NCBI RefSeq assembly: GCF_017940685.1
Contig: NZ_JAGAYD010000244.1
Span: 38,728-102,727 of the forward strand
DNA from: Butyrivibrio sp.
GTDB lineage: Bacteria; Bacillota; Clostridia; Lachnospirales; Lachnospiraceae
Length of the DNA: 64,000 nt
Direction: 5' to 3'
Part shown: in pieces, positions 33,938 through 41,944 of the stretch
Position numbering within the stretch: the first letter of the stretch is position 1
Layout of the letters: each line of letters opens with the position of its first letter
The notes under the pieces: generated by a model
The model's database searches: none
What the model saw: the letters and a program-made list of their open reading frames with translations, nothing else
What the model was told of the DNA's origin: nothing
Made by a program: the position numbers and the translations under genes

Positions 33938-35899
33938 CTACTTACTCCTCGGATATGATATCGCTATCAAATTACCGGCGTTCTCATTATATCTGCATAT
34001 ATCAGCCGCGACAGGGGCATATCCGCCAAATTCTATTCCTACGCTTCGATATACGGCTGCTACAAATGATGAGCAGTCATAATATCCGTCTGAGGTTCTT
34101 TTTTCTTGTGAATAGATCTTGCCGCATTGTGACAATGCAAAATCAAGTAGCTGCTGTCTTGTATCTTCGTCATCATCAGGTAACGGGCGGCAGATAGATA
34201 CGATGTAATTGGGATTTAGCCCTGAATATACGCTTCTGTAAATGACAACTCCTTTTCCACTTGATGCATCAACCATCATATCGTTACCGGCGTATATAGC
34301 TACGTGTGTTACATTTTTGTATCTGCCATTAGATTTTGCAGAATAGAACATTATGTCTCCAACTTTGAGTTCTTCATCAGGGTTTATATCCCCGATCATG
34401 ATCCTCTCGAATTCCTGAAGAAGCTCTCCGCCGTATACATATCCTGATTCTTCAAAGCCATAATCCCACTCAGTTCTCTTGCAGGGGCCAAAGTCGTAAT
34501 AATCGGCATAACATCTTAGATTTTCTTCTGATTCATCAAGCAGATTTATATTAAGCATGTTATCTACTTGAGCATTAAAGTCAAAAGCGTCAACTTCAAT
34601 AAATCTGTAGAGTGATTTGAGATCGTAATGTCTTAATGTGACTTTGCCATACAGAACCATTTCTGTAGTTGTATCTATTACATTTCCTTCTTCATCGTAG
34701 TGTTCTATCACTTTTTCAGCCCAGTCAGGCTCAACCTTCATTCTGTATAGGAGCTGCAATTTCCATGGCCTTAAAACTGGATTAAAGAGCTTTTTAAACT
34801 CTTTATAGACAAGATTCTCTGAGTTAAGTTCTTCTTTTTGCTGTACCACCTCGATAATCTCAGCGTAGTTCATGTCGTCGTAGAAGTGCTCTTCTTCTGC
34901 TTCATACGATGCCATTGTCAGCTCATAATCATATTCTTCTTTTTCGATTATCCATGGAAGCTCAAAGTTCTTTGCAATGTTAAGAGCTCTTTCAAAGCCT
35001 CTGTTGATGTATTTTTTTGCTTTATCACAGCCTTCTGTGAATTCCAGTTCGGCATCAAATTCGCCTACTTCATCCTCTTCTTCATCGTTGAAAAGATTAA
35101 AAAACCAACTAAAGCCCCAATCAATATCCTCGATATCGAATTTATCAGAGTATTGACCTTCTATGTAATTCTCATCAACTGAGCCGAAAGTCGTTTTGTA
35201 GGTGTAGCTCATGCTCCCATTGAACATTAAGAGAAACAATATAAACCACATAATCCAGCCAAAACCGCTCTTTCTTGTTTCTCCTGTGACTATTTTGCCC
35301 CATGATGTAGCAACTTTTCCTGCGGCTTTTACTGCTTCAAGAACCGCTACTGCAATTGCTCCTACACCGGTTGCTGATGCGCCCGCTTCAGCTCCTGCGG
35401 CCGCAGCTCCCTCAGCGGCTCCGGCGGCTGCACCTTCTGCTGCTGCACCTGCCGCTGCTTCTGCTCCTTTTTCTGCTCCGGCTTCGGCAGCCTGTACCGC
35501 AACATCTTTCGCCGCACCTTCCGCCATGCCTTCGGCCGTTTCGGTTGCAACACCGCCAATTTCTGATGCTTCTGCTGTTGCTTCCTGTGCTTGTGCCGCT
35601 TGTTCGGCAACCTCTCCTGCATTCTTAGTTCCGGCGTTTCTCATTGCGGAGTAGTCAACGTCAGGTGTTCCGCCGTTACCTGACAGAAGCTCTGATTGTT
35701 CAGGAGCTGTATCTGTTATTTGAGGAGATTTTGCATCGGCTTGGGTATCAATATTCTGATGACTTACATGATTATCAGGACTTGTATGCTCCTGAAATCT
35801 GTCATACAAGTCCTTGGCATCGTCCAGTAATTGACCGGGATCTACTTCGGAACCCTGTTCTTGTTGATTTTCATCTTCGTAATCGTCGTAATTTGCCAT
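33938..35899 (-). CDS. Transfer-linked NlpC/P60 hydrolase with circularly permuted catalytic domain
   Basis: The 653-residue protein has a polar N-terminus, an Ala/Glu-rich low-complexity stretch (about 90-190), a membrane segment near 217-233 and a long extracellular part. In the C-terminal domain the His-bearing half KVGDIMFYSAK...THVAIYAG (near 515-540) comes before the Cys-bearing half GYYDCSSFVAAVYRS (near 607-622), the reverse of normal NlpC/P60 order. Joined end to start, the halves make one complete domain. It should cut peptide links in the wall during channel assembly, as VirB1-type enzymes do. Confidence 0.8.
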   Translation of the reverse strand: MANYDDYEDENQQEQGSEVDPGQLLDDAKDLYDRFQEHTSPDNHVSHQNIDTQADAKSPQITDTAPEQSELLSGNGGTPDVDYSAMRNAGTKNAGEVAEQAAQAQEATAEASEIGGVATETAEGMAEGAAKDVAVQAAEAGAEKGAEAAAGAAAEGAAAGAAEGAAAAGAEAGASATGVGAIAVAVLEAVKAAGKVATSWGKIVTGETRKSGFGWIMWFILFLLMFNGSMSYTYKTTFGSVDENYIEGQYSDKFDIEDIDWGFSWFFNLFNDEEEDEVGEFDAELEFTEGCDKAKKYINRGFERALNIAKNFELPWIIEKEEYDYELTMASYEAEEEHFYDDMNYAEIIEVVQQKEELNSENLVYKEFKKLFNPVLRPWKLQLLYRMKVEPDWAEKVIEHYDEEGNVIDTTTEMVLYGKVTLRHYDLKSLYRFIEVDAFDFNAQVDNMLNINLLDESEENLRCYADYYDFGPCKRTEWDYGFEESGYVYGGELLQEFERIMIGDINPDEELKVGDIMFYSAKSNGRYKNVTHVAIYAGNDMMVDASSGKGVVIYRSVYSGLNPNYIVSICRPLPDDDEDTRQQLLDFALSQCGKIYSQEKRTSDGYYDCSSFVAAVYRSVGIEFGGYAPVAADICRYNENAGNLIAISYPRSK

Positions 35900-35912
35900 G
35901 CGTTACCTTTAA

Positions 35913-38342
35913 TTATTTCCCTCTAAATTTTCTGTATGTTTCAAGGAATTTACGTGAGTTTAGCTTTGAAGCGGCGTGAGTGTGATTATCAACAACGTTC
36001 TTATATCTGGCAATTCTGTCTGCGTTTCTGTCATTCCACTCAGTATTAGCCTTATCCTGCTCTTCGTTTCCTGTGTCAGTATTTCTTGACAGAACCTTTT
36101 CAGGAGTAATGTCATATACTTTGTAGAATCCTGAGTTTTCATCATTATATCCGCCGATATCTCCGACATATCTGCCGTCTGTAGGTTTGAAGTCGCTTCC
36201 GGTGTATGCCACGTTGTAGCATGCCCTGTCATGATATGTGCCTTCTGCATCCTTACCCATTGCATGTATGATTGCATCAGAGCTGTTACCGGATTTACCC
36301 GGCTCTACGATGAATCTCACATCCTCAAGGTCACTGAACTCTGGCAGTTTCTCGAACTGACCCTCTGTATTATCAAATGCGCTGCCATTATCATATGCAA
36401 GACCATCCTTATATGCTCTGGCCATAAGTTCTTCGTGCTGCATTGCATTTCCATCGCTATCAAGAATTACGTTTCCATCAGCATCCAAGTCATCTGCCAT
36501 GGCATACAGGCTTGCGCTTCCATCAGAATTCATTGTGATATGGTCAAGGTTAGCTTTAATATCTTCATCAGCAATACCATTGATATCTACGCCACTGAGA
36601 ATGCTTGCTCTGTCAAAATCATCTTCTCCGCCAACTCCGATAACTGTTCCTGCCTTATCAACACCGTTAGAATGGATATCAAAGACTTCGCCCTTAAGAT
36701 CAGGTGTCTGCCCTGTAAGGCTTCCAACCACATTCCCTTTAGTTCCGCCAATAGTAACAGCGGCTTTGTTGCCGTTTTCATCAACATAGATACCACTCTG
36801 AGTGCCATCCTGATTGAAGCTGATATTCTTAAGCTTAGGAGTTCCAGGTCCATACATATTGTCGAGAAGGGCCTGCTTACTTGCAGGTGACATTGCGCTA
36901 AGGGCTCTTGCGTCAGTACCGCCCGCAAATGCCATCTTAGCCATTGATGCATCCATCATCTCAGGAGTAAGCTTTGAAATTGTATCCTGTGCTGTACCAA
37001 GTTTCTTTGAACTCTGTAAAAGTCCTGCTGTTCCGCCAACAGACATTTCGCCCGAAGAAAGAGTCTTTAATGGATGTGAAGCATCTTTTATTTTTCTTCC
37101 GATCTGCGCCATACCAGGGTTTAATCCACTTACGCCTGCTCTTACAAGTGCGCCGCCTGCTGCATCCATTCCTGCCTGCCCACCTTTTAAAAGTCCGCCA
37201 AACTGACGAAGTGATGAACCGATAGAATCAAAAACATTACCACCGGTTACAGCGACAGAAAGACCCATAGTGAACATGTATCTATCTACTCTCTGAGCTG
37301 CCCGCAGATATGCAAACATAAATATCCAACCAGTCAGAGAGTTGTCTTCTAAGAGACCGCCTCCTGTGACCATCTTAAGTATGCCCATCATAAATACTGC
37401 ATTCATAAGCAACAAGAATAATTGAGAAATAAACATCTGAAGATACTTGCCAAAGATACTTCTTGTTATCTTTGAGGGAATGGTTCCTGCCGCTACCGGC
37501 ATGAAAACAGCAAGTAGGCACGATACTATGTATCTTTCAACTATCTCCACCATAAAGTTAAGTACTTCTTTGGCGAATATTAAGCCTAAAACAATATTGA
37601 ATATAGCGATAATAGGCTTAAATTGCTGTTCGGTGGCCATCTCCCCGAGTTTTATTGCAGCTTCACCTAGATTTTCGCTTGCTACGACATCACTAAAGCT
37701 TGTTCCCCAAAACGCAGATGATAGAGTTACTGGATAAAACACATAGAATAGAACTTTCCATGCATCAATTCCATTCAGGTTTTCAGGTGCTTTCATCTGT
37801 TCCCAAAGAAACATAGTTATATCGAAGAAAAAGTCAGCGAATTGTTCAGATAGGAATATTATTGTAAGGGAAACAAAAAGCCCACCTACAAGTTGCAGTG
37901 GAGTATCTTTTACGTCGGCTATTTTTACGGTGCCCAAAGCAATCATCCAAAACATGAATATGGTAATCAGGATTGCAATGATCGTTCCCAATACTCTGAA
38001 TACGGTGTACGTACTCCATTCCGTGCCTGTCATTTCAAAGAAGGTTTTAATGTCAGGTGCAAATTTTTCAAAAAATGTTTGGGACGTTGCCGAAGACAGA
38101 TAATTATATTGTTTATCTATCCATGCAGTCATACCATTCATTGATTTTGTGGTCACTGCATTTTCGAGGCCATCACTTATTGCTCCTGAAACAAAAGTGA
38201 TTAAAAGTGAATCGAATATACCAGCACTCGACTCAACTTTTTGATTCTGTACATTTATCATTCCGATCATTAAGGCAACGGCGATTAAAAGAGCCGCTAT
38301 TACTGACCGTCTCAATTCTTTGCTTTTCTTTAATACTTCCAT
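35913..38342 (-). CDS. VirB6/TrbL-like polytopic channel protein with long polar tail
   Basis: ATG 38342 has AAGGAG 5 bp upstream and is preferred to GTG 38348. The first 380 residues hold about seven or eight membrane segments in the VirB6/TrbL style, including LLAVFMPVAAGTIPSK. The last 410 residues are polar and carry D-x-D-G-N repeats (DADGN, DSDGN) that may bind calcium. VirB6-type proteins form the inner-membrane part of the DNA channel. Such a long tail is not usual and may be an extracellular or cytosolic extension. Confidence 0.75.
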   Translation of the reverse strand: MEVLKKSKELRRSVIAALLIAVALMIGMINVQNQKVESSAGIFDSLLITFVSGAISDGLENAVTTKSMNGMTAWIDKQYNYLSSATSQTFFEKFAPDIKTFFEMTGTEWSTYTVFRVLGTIIAILITIFMFWMIALGTVKIADVKDTPLQLVGGLFVSLTIIFLSEQFADFFFDITMFLWEQMKAPENLNGIDAWKVLFYVFYPVTLSSAFWGTSFSDVVASENLGEAAIKLGEMATEQQFKPIIAIFNIVLGLIFAKEVLNFMVEIVERYIVSCLLAVFMPVAAGTIPSKITRSIFGKYLQMFISQLFLLLMNAVFMMGILKMVTGGGLLEDNSLTGWIFMFAYLRAAQRVDRYMFTMGLSVAVTGGNVFDSIGSSLRQFGGLLKGGQAGMDAAGGALVRAGVSGLNPGMAQIGRKIKDASHPLKTLSSGEMSVGGTAGLLQSSKKLGTAQDTISKLTPEMMDASMAKMAFAGGTDARALSAMSPASKQALLDNMYGPGTPKLKNISFNQDGTQSGIYVDENGNKAAVTIGGTKGNVVGSLTGQTPDLKGEVFDIHSNGVDKAGTVIGVGGEDDFDRASILSGVDINGIADEDIKANLDHITMNSDGSASLYAMADDLDADGNVILDSDGNAMQHEELMARAYKDGLAYDNGSAFDNTEGQFEKLPEFSDLEDVRFIVEPGKSGNSSDAIIHAMGKDAEGTYHDRACYNVAYTGSDFKPTDGRYVGDIGGYNDENSGFYKVYDITPEKVLSRNTDTGNEEQDKANTEWNDRNADRIARYKNVVDNHTHAASKLNSRKFLETYRKFRGK

Positions 38343-38351
38343 ACACACTCC

Positions 38352-38831
38352 TTATAATGCTCCTGCTATCCAAAGCCCTAAATGAATTATTGGCGCTAAT
38401 AAATTCATGACTATTATTGATGTTAATAGTATTTTCACGGCTTTTACCGACATTCTAAGCTGCTGCTCGTCCAAAGAGCTATACGCCATTGATGCAAGCA
38501 ATATAACCAGGATCAAAGCCGCAAATATCGTGTAGCTATTTACAGCCTTTATGGCATATCCCTTGATTTTTTGAGGTAAGATGTCGTCCGGTATTTTATT
38601 AAACCAATATGACTGCAAGAAAAAACTGCTGTGTAGCTCAGAGCCATCTGAATTATCTATCAGAGTTGTATCTACATTGTTATCAATAATATCTGTTTTA
38701 CCACCTGTGTATTCTGTTGACTGGCCTGATATTGTAGTGTGTCCCTCTTCAGATGCATGTATAGGAACTTTTAATAAAGTGATTCCCATAAAGAAGATTA
38801 ATATTGACATTAATATTGTTGATTTTTTCAT
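38352..38831 (-). CDS. Exported two-span protein of the transfer operon, 159 residues
   Basis: A signal peptide (MKKSTILMSILIFFMGITLL, cut likely after HAS) precedes an extracellular segment and two C-terminal hydrophobic helices (about 98-116 and 131-155). The size and layout recall small VirB2/TrbC-associated proteins. A terminator-like hairpin (38843-38870) separates it from the pilin-like gene upstream, so it should be made in smaller amounts. Confidence 0.6.
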   Translation of the reverse strand: MKKSTILMSILIFFMGITLLKVPIHASEEGHTTISGQSTEYTGGKTDIIDNNVDTTLIDNSDGSELHSSFFLQSYWFNKIPDDILPQKIKGYAIKAVNSYTIFAALILVILLASMAYSSLDEQQLRMSVKAVKILLTSIIVMNLLAPIIHLGLWIAGAL

Positions 38832-38842
38832 GTTTTTACTCC

Positions 38843-38870
38843 AAAAAAGGGAGCCTTTTAGCTCCCTTTT
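38843..38870 (-). terminator. Internal terminator after the VirB2-like gene
   Basis: Minus strand: AAAAGGGAGC (38870-38861) pairs with GCTCCCTTTT (38854-38845), and the T-run continues to 38843. Lying inside an operon just after the pilin-like gene, it likely lets most transcripts stop there and a fraction read through. Confidence 0.75.
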
Positions 38871-38887
38871 ACTCTGATGTTGATAGT

Positions 38888-39265
38888 TTAGGCTGCTCCG
38901 CCAAAAGTATTTGCCATCCAGATGATCGTATTAACTACGAGGTTTACAAGGTTAAGTCCGATAAAGGCAATTACAATTACCTTTGCGGCAGATCTTAGTC
39001 CTGCTACTGCTTTCTCATTCGAACCAGCAAGCCCAAGTGATAAGAAGAACGCAAGTACAACCCATGGAAGGATCGTCTTGTCTGCAAATGTAGTAACCTC
39101 ATCCAGTACCGTCTGATTGTTTGCATTAAGTGTAGAGAATAATGTGTCTCCATCTGCAAACACTGATACTGTTGTGCCTATAGTTGTCGCGGCCATCCCT
39201 GCCAGGAGTGCTGCTTTCTGAGAGGCTGTTTTGAGCGCTCTCTTTGTTAATGTATCGATCTTCAT
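38888..39265 (-). CDS. VirB2/TrbC-like pilin or channel subunit
   Basis: ATG 39265 with AGGAGG 8 bp upstream is preferred to TTG 39271. The 125-residue protein has a signal segment AALLAGMAATTIGTTVSVFA and two membrane helices (near 67-83 and 95-119), the layout of VirB2/TrbC subunits. It is first in the operon, next to the strong promoter, and is followed by an attenuating hairpin, which fits high expression of a structural subunit. Confidence 0.7.
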   Translation of the reverse strand: MKIDTLTKRALKTASQKAALLAGMAATTIGTTVSVFADGDTLFSTLNANNQTVLDEVTTFADKTILPWVVLAFFLSLGLAGSNEKAVAGLRSAAKVIVIAFIGLNLVNLVVNTIIWMANTFGGAA

Positions 39266-39312
39266 GTCCAATTCCTCCTTGTGAAAATCTTATTTACGCT
39301 TATGATGTAATA

Positions 39313-39341
39313 AGTATAATACACCTTTGGCATATTTGCAA
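39313..39341 (-). promoter_or_regulatory. Promoter of the type IV secretion operon (39265-32971)
   Basis: Minus strand: -35 TTGCAA (39336-39341), 17-bp spacer ATATGCCAAAGGTGTAT, -10 TATACT (39313-39318). Confidence 0.8.
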
Positions 39342-39351
39342 GGGTTTACTA

Positions 39352-39894
39352 TCATTGGTCTCCCATGAATGAAGACAAGCCTGTGAGCCATGAGCTGTCT
39401 ATATTCTCATTCTCTGTGGATAGATTTTCTTTTGTCTCATCGCCCTGCTCTGCAACTATATCTTTAGCTTCATCTTTCCTGACCGGTTCTGTAACAACCG
39501 TATTTTCCTCTATTGGTTTGGTGGGCGTTTCTTCCTGTTTTTGCGTCTGAACTGTTGTGTTTACAGGAGCTGCCGTATTGTTCGCCATAAGAGTTGAGAG
39601 CATATTCAAAAGCCCTGTGGCGTCAGTGCCTGTCTGCTTGTTCTTTTCAATAAGCTCTGTAATACTTGGAAGTTTTTCAACATCCTCATATCTGATGCTT
39701 GTAGGATCCTTATATCCGCATAACTTCAAATACTCCGAGAAGAGTTTTGTTATAAAAGCCGTTGCTTTTCTCCTCTGCGTAAGCTGTTTCAAGAAGAAAT
39801 ACAGTGATACTTCTTCTTTCTTGGATGATGAGAAATAAAGGGTCATTTCGTAATAGTTTTCTTTCTTCCTGTTATAGCCATTTCCCTTTGTCAT
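39352..39894 (-). CDS. ParR-like adaptor of the ParM system, putative
   Basis: It follows the actin-like gene by 8 bp, the usual parMR order. The N-terminal 70 residues (MTLYFSSSKKEEVSLYFFL, then RRKATAFITKLFSEYLKLCG) have the strand and two helices of a ribbon-helix-helix domain, and the C-terminal 80 residues are polar and disordered, ending LTGLSSFMGD, which could bind the filament. ParR proteins bind centromere repeats and cap ParM filaments. Confidence 0.6.
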   Translation of the reverse strand: MTKGNGYNRKKENYYEMTLYFSSSKKEEVSLYFFLKQLTQRRKATAFITKLFSEYLKLCGYKDPTSIRYEDVEKLPSITELIEKNKQTGTDATGLLNMLSTLMANNTAAPVNTTVQTQKQEETPTKPIEENTVVTEPVRKDEAKDIVAEQGDETKENLSTENENIDSSWLTGLSSFMGDQ

Positions 39895-39901
39895 AAATCA
39901 A

Positions 39902-40888
39902 TCACCCCTTTGCTGAGGCCTGATACATCTGCTTGATCAAAGCTGCGTAGCCTTTTGCATTAGCCCTTGCCGGGTCTTTAAGATAGTGCTGGTTCATAAT
40001 GACCTTATTCTTGTTGATAAAAGGTCTTAACAACTTTGAACCGCCGCCAAGGAATACAACCGGAGTTGCAGCAAAACTGATGTTGCACTGTGAAAGCTCA
40101 TTAATGATGTTCTCGTCTACCCATTTCTGCACATCAGCCATGATGAGCCTGATTACTTCCTCAGAGAGCACTGTCCTCTCTTTGTTTATCACGCACTCAA
40201 TATCCTTGTTGTCAATTGATACTCCCAGCGCACGTTTGCAATCAAGGACGATATTCTGATACATATAAAGGATTCCTGATTGTACGGAGATGCATGAAGC
40301 AGTATCTGGCGTGTGGTCGATAAAAGGAATGACATCCATTGTTCCACCGCCGATATCTACTGCGACAAATTTAGGATAGTTCTTTATGATATCATCGTCT
40401 GTGTTCACAACAATTGCTGCATAGTCCTGAGGGAATACCTTGCAGAATGTAAGCTTGAATGAATATTTAAGTCCACAGTATTCAAAATCAATTCCATCCT
40501 TCATATAACTCTCAAGGTACTGGATCTTTTTCTGTGCAGCTCCCTTTGCCATCATGTGTGAAGGCGGAAGTCCTACTCCAAGTGCAACTTCTGTATACTT
40601 AGAGATTTCGCCCTGTATATTCCCATCCTGCCCTACCTTTTTAGTTGCCAGGTATCTTAGTTCCTGCGCAATGCCAAAAAGAACAAGCACAAGGGAACGT
40701 TCATTAACTGTCTTGTCCTCAAGGTATTTAAACCTCTTCTGGCTAGGGACGTAATATACTCCGTTGTAAAACAGATATTCATTTACCATCGGTGGCAGGA
40801 TCTCGGAACTTGTATATCCTGCGGGCATAGTTGTATGAGGGCTTTTAATGTCATAATTGCCATCATCTATTCCGGTAAAAAACAACAT
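39902..40888 (-). CDS. parM: Actin-like plasmid segregation protein (ParM/Alp family)
   Basis: ATG 40888 has AGGAGG 10 bp upstream; the longer frame starts at TTG. The phosphate-binding loops of the actin fold are visible: TGIDDGNYDIK near residue 5, AVDIGGGTMDV near 195-205 and VFLGGGSKLL near 283. Polymers push plasmid copies apart with the help of ParR. The gene has its own promoter (40933-40961) divergent from parAB, with TGTC-N3-GACA sites in the space between. Exact subfamily is uncertain. Confidence 0.85.
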   Translation of the reverse strand: MLFFTGIDDGNYDIKSPHTTMPAGYTSSEILPPMVNEYLFYNGVYYVPSQKRFKYLEDKTVNERSLVLVLFGIAQELRYLATKKVGQDGNIQGEISKYTEVALGVGLPPSHMMAKGAAQKKIQYLESYMKDGIDFEYCGLKYSFKLTFCKVFPQDYAAIVVNTDDDIIKNYPKFVAVDIGGGTMDVIPFIDHTPDTASCISVQSGILYMYQNIVLDCKRALGVSIDNKDIECVINKERTVLSEEVIRLIMADVQKWVDENIINELSQCNISFAATPVVFLGGGSKLLRPFINKNKVIMNQHYLKDPARANAKGYAALIKQMYQASAKG

Positions 40889-40932
40889 GTAATCCAATCC
40901 TCCTTATATTTACTAATAGTGTATTTATGATT

Positions 40933-40961
40933 AGTGTAGTATCGTTTAGTTAAAAAGTCAA
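40933..40961 (-). promoter_or_regulatory. Promoter of the parM-parR operon
   Basis: Minus strand: -35 TTGACT (40956-40961), 17-bp spacer, -10 TACACT (40933-40938). Copies of TACACTAATCATA and TACACTATTAGTA lie at and after the -10 and may be operator half-sites. Confidence 0.7.
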
Positions 40962-40966
40962 TAATT

Positions 40967-41020
40967 TGTCCCGTGTAAATTTGATTTTGGTGGTGGACAT
41001 TTTAATTCTTGTCGGGGACA
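40967..41020. repeat. TGTC-N3-GACA sites between the two partition operons
   Basis: One perfect site TGTCGGGGACA (41010-41020) and two partial ones (TTTGTCCCGTG at 40965-40975 and TGGACAT at 40994-41000) lie in the divergent parM/parA spacer. They match the array at 28607-28765. Candidate parS/parC or shared operator. Confidence 0.6.
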
Positions 41021-41072
41021 AATCCATAGCCGTACAAATTTATACTTTAAAACACATTTGTGTATGTTTGTA

Positions 41073-41102
41073 TTGACTATGAACCTTTGGGTTTTGTATA
41101 CT
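41073..41102 (+). promoter_or_regulatory. Promoter of parAB
   Basis: -35 TTGACT (41073-41078), 18-bp spacer, extended -10 TTGTATACT (TATACT at 41097-41102). The 5' leader before AGG-rich ribosome binding sites is about 15 nt. Confidence 0.7.
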
Positions 41103-41122
41103 TGTTTTTGGAGGTTTGAGGT

Positions 41123-41944
41123 ATGGAAAAATTATTGATTTTTAATCAGAAAGGCGGAGTCGGCAAGTCAACTTCCGTTGTCAATATTGCTGGCTGCCTG
41201 TCACAGAAAAAGAAGAAAGTTCTTGTGATCGATATTGATGCACAGTGTACAGCTACTTCTTATCTAAGGACCATTGAAGGGGATTGTGAGAACACATTAT
41301 TTGATTACATAATCGATGAAGCATCTAAAGAAGATGTCATCTATAACATTAACTTTAAGAAATGGTCCAATAAAGTTCGTGAGTATATTCCTCAGGAAAC
41401 AAATATCAGTCTTATTCCATCTGATAAAAGATTTAATACTGAAGTATTCAGGAAAGAATGGAACGATTATGATTTCTTTAAAAGGTTCTTCACTCCAGAC
41501 CTTGAAGAGAAGTATGATTACTGTATTTTTGACTGCCCTGGATATATCAGCTCTCTTACAGAGAGTGCGTTAAGAGTATGTGACTATATTATAGTTCCGG
41601 CATTTGCTGATATGGATTCACTCGTAGGTTATAGTGACCTTATTGATACCAAGAACAGGATAAGAACAGAGACGGACAATACCGGCCTTGAGTTGTTAGG
41701 AGTTGTATTCACTTCTGTATCAGGTTCTGTAAACAGACAGATCATTGCATATTGTAAGGAGCAGATGGGTGTCGAGACAATCTTTAAGTCAACCATCAGA
41801 AGAAAGACAGTTGCTCTTGATGCAAGAATAGTAGGTAAGCCGATCTCTTATTATAAGCCGAAAGATACATTGTCATTGGATTACATAGAGCTTACCAACG
41901 AGATAATCAAAAAGATAAATGCCGCAAAGAAAGGGAGAAAGTAA
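41123..41944 (+). CDS. parA: ParA partition ATPase
   Basis: Residues 10-17 form the deviant Walker A KGGVGKST, and VLVIDIDAQCTATSYL follows as the A' motif; FDCPG is the Walker B region. It lacks a long N-terminal HTH, so it is a short type Ib-like or chromosomal-type ParA of 273 residues. With ParB it forms gradients that place the replicon. The stop is followed directly by the parB start. Confidence 0.95.
   Translation: MEKLLIFNQKGGVGKSTSVVNIAGCLSQKKKKVLVIDIDAQCTATSYLRTIEGDCENTLFDYIIDEASKEDVIYNINFKKWSNKVREYIPQETNISLIPSDKRFNTEVFRKEWNDYDFFKRFFTPDLEEKYDYCIFDCPGYISSLTESALRVCDYIIVPAFADMDSLVGYSDLIDTKNRIRTETDNTGLELLGVVFTSVSGSVNRQIIAYCKEQMGVETIFKSTIRRKTVALDARIVGKPISYYKPKDTLSLDYIELTNEIIKKINAAKKGRK

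Noticed and set aside
35211-35654. Ala/Pro-rich plus-strand frame of 147 codons.
   Set aside because: It mirrors the Ala-rich stretch of the permuted hydrolase gene and has no start signals.
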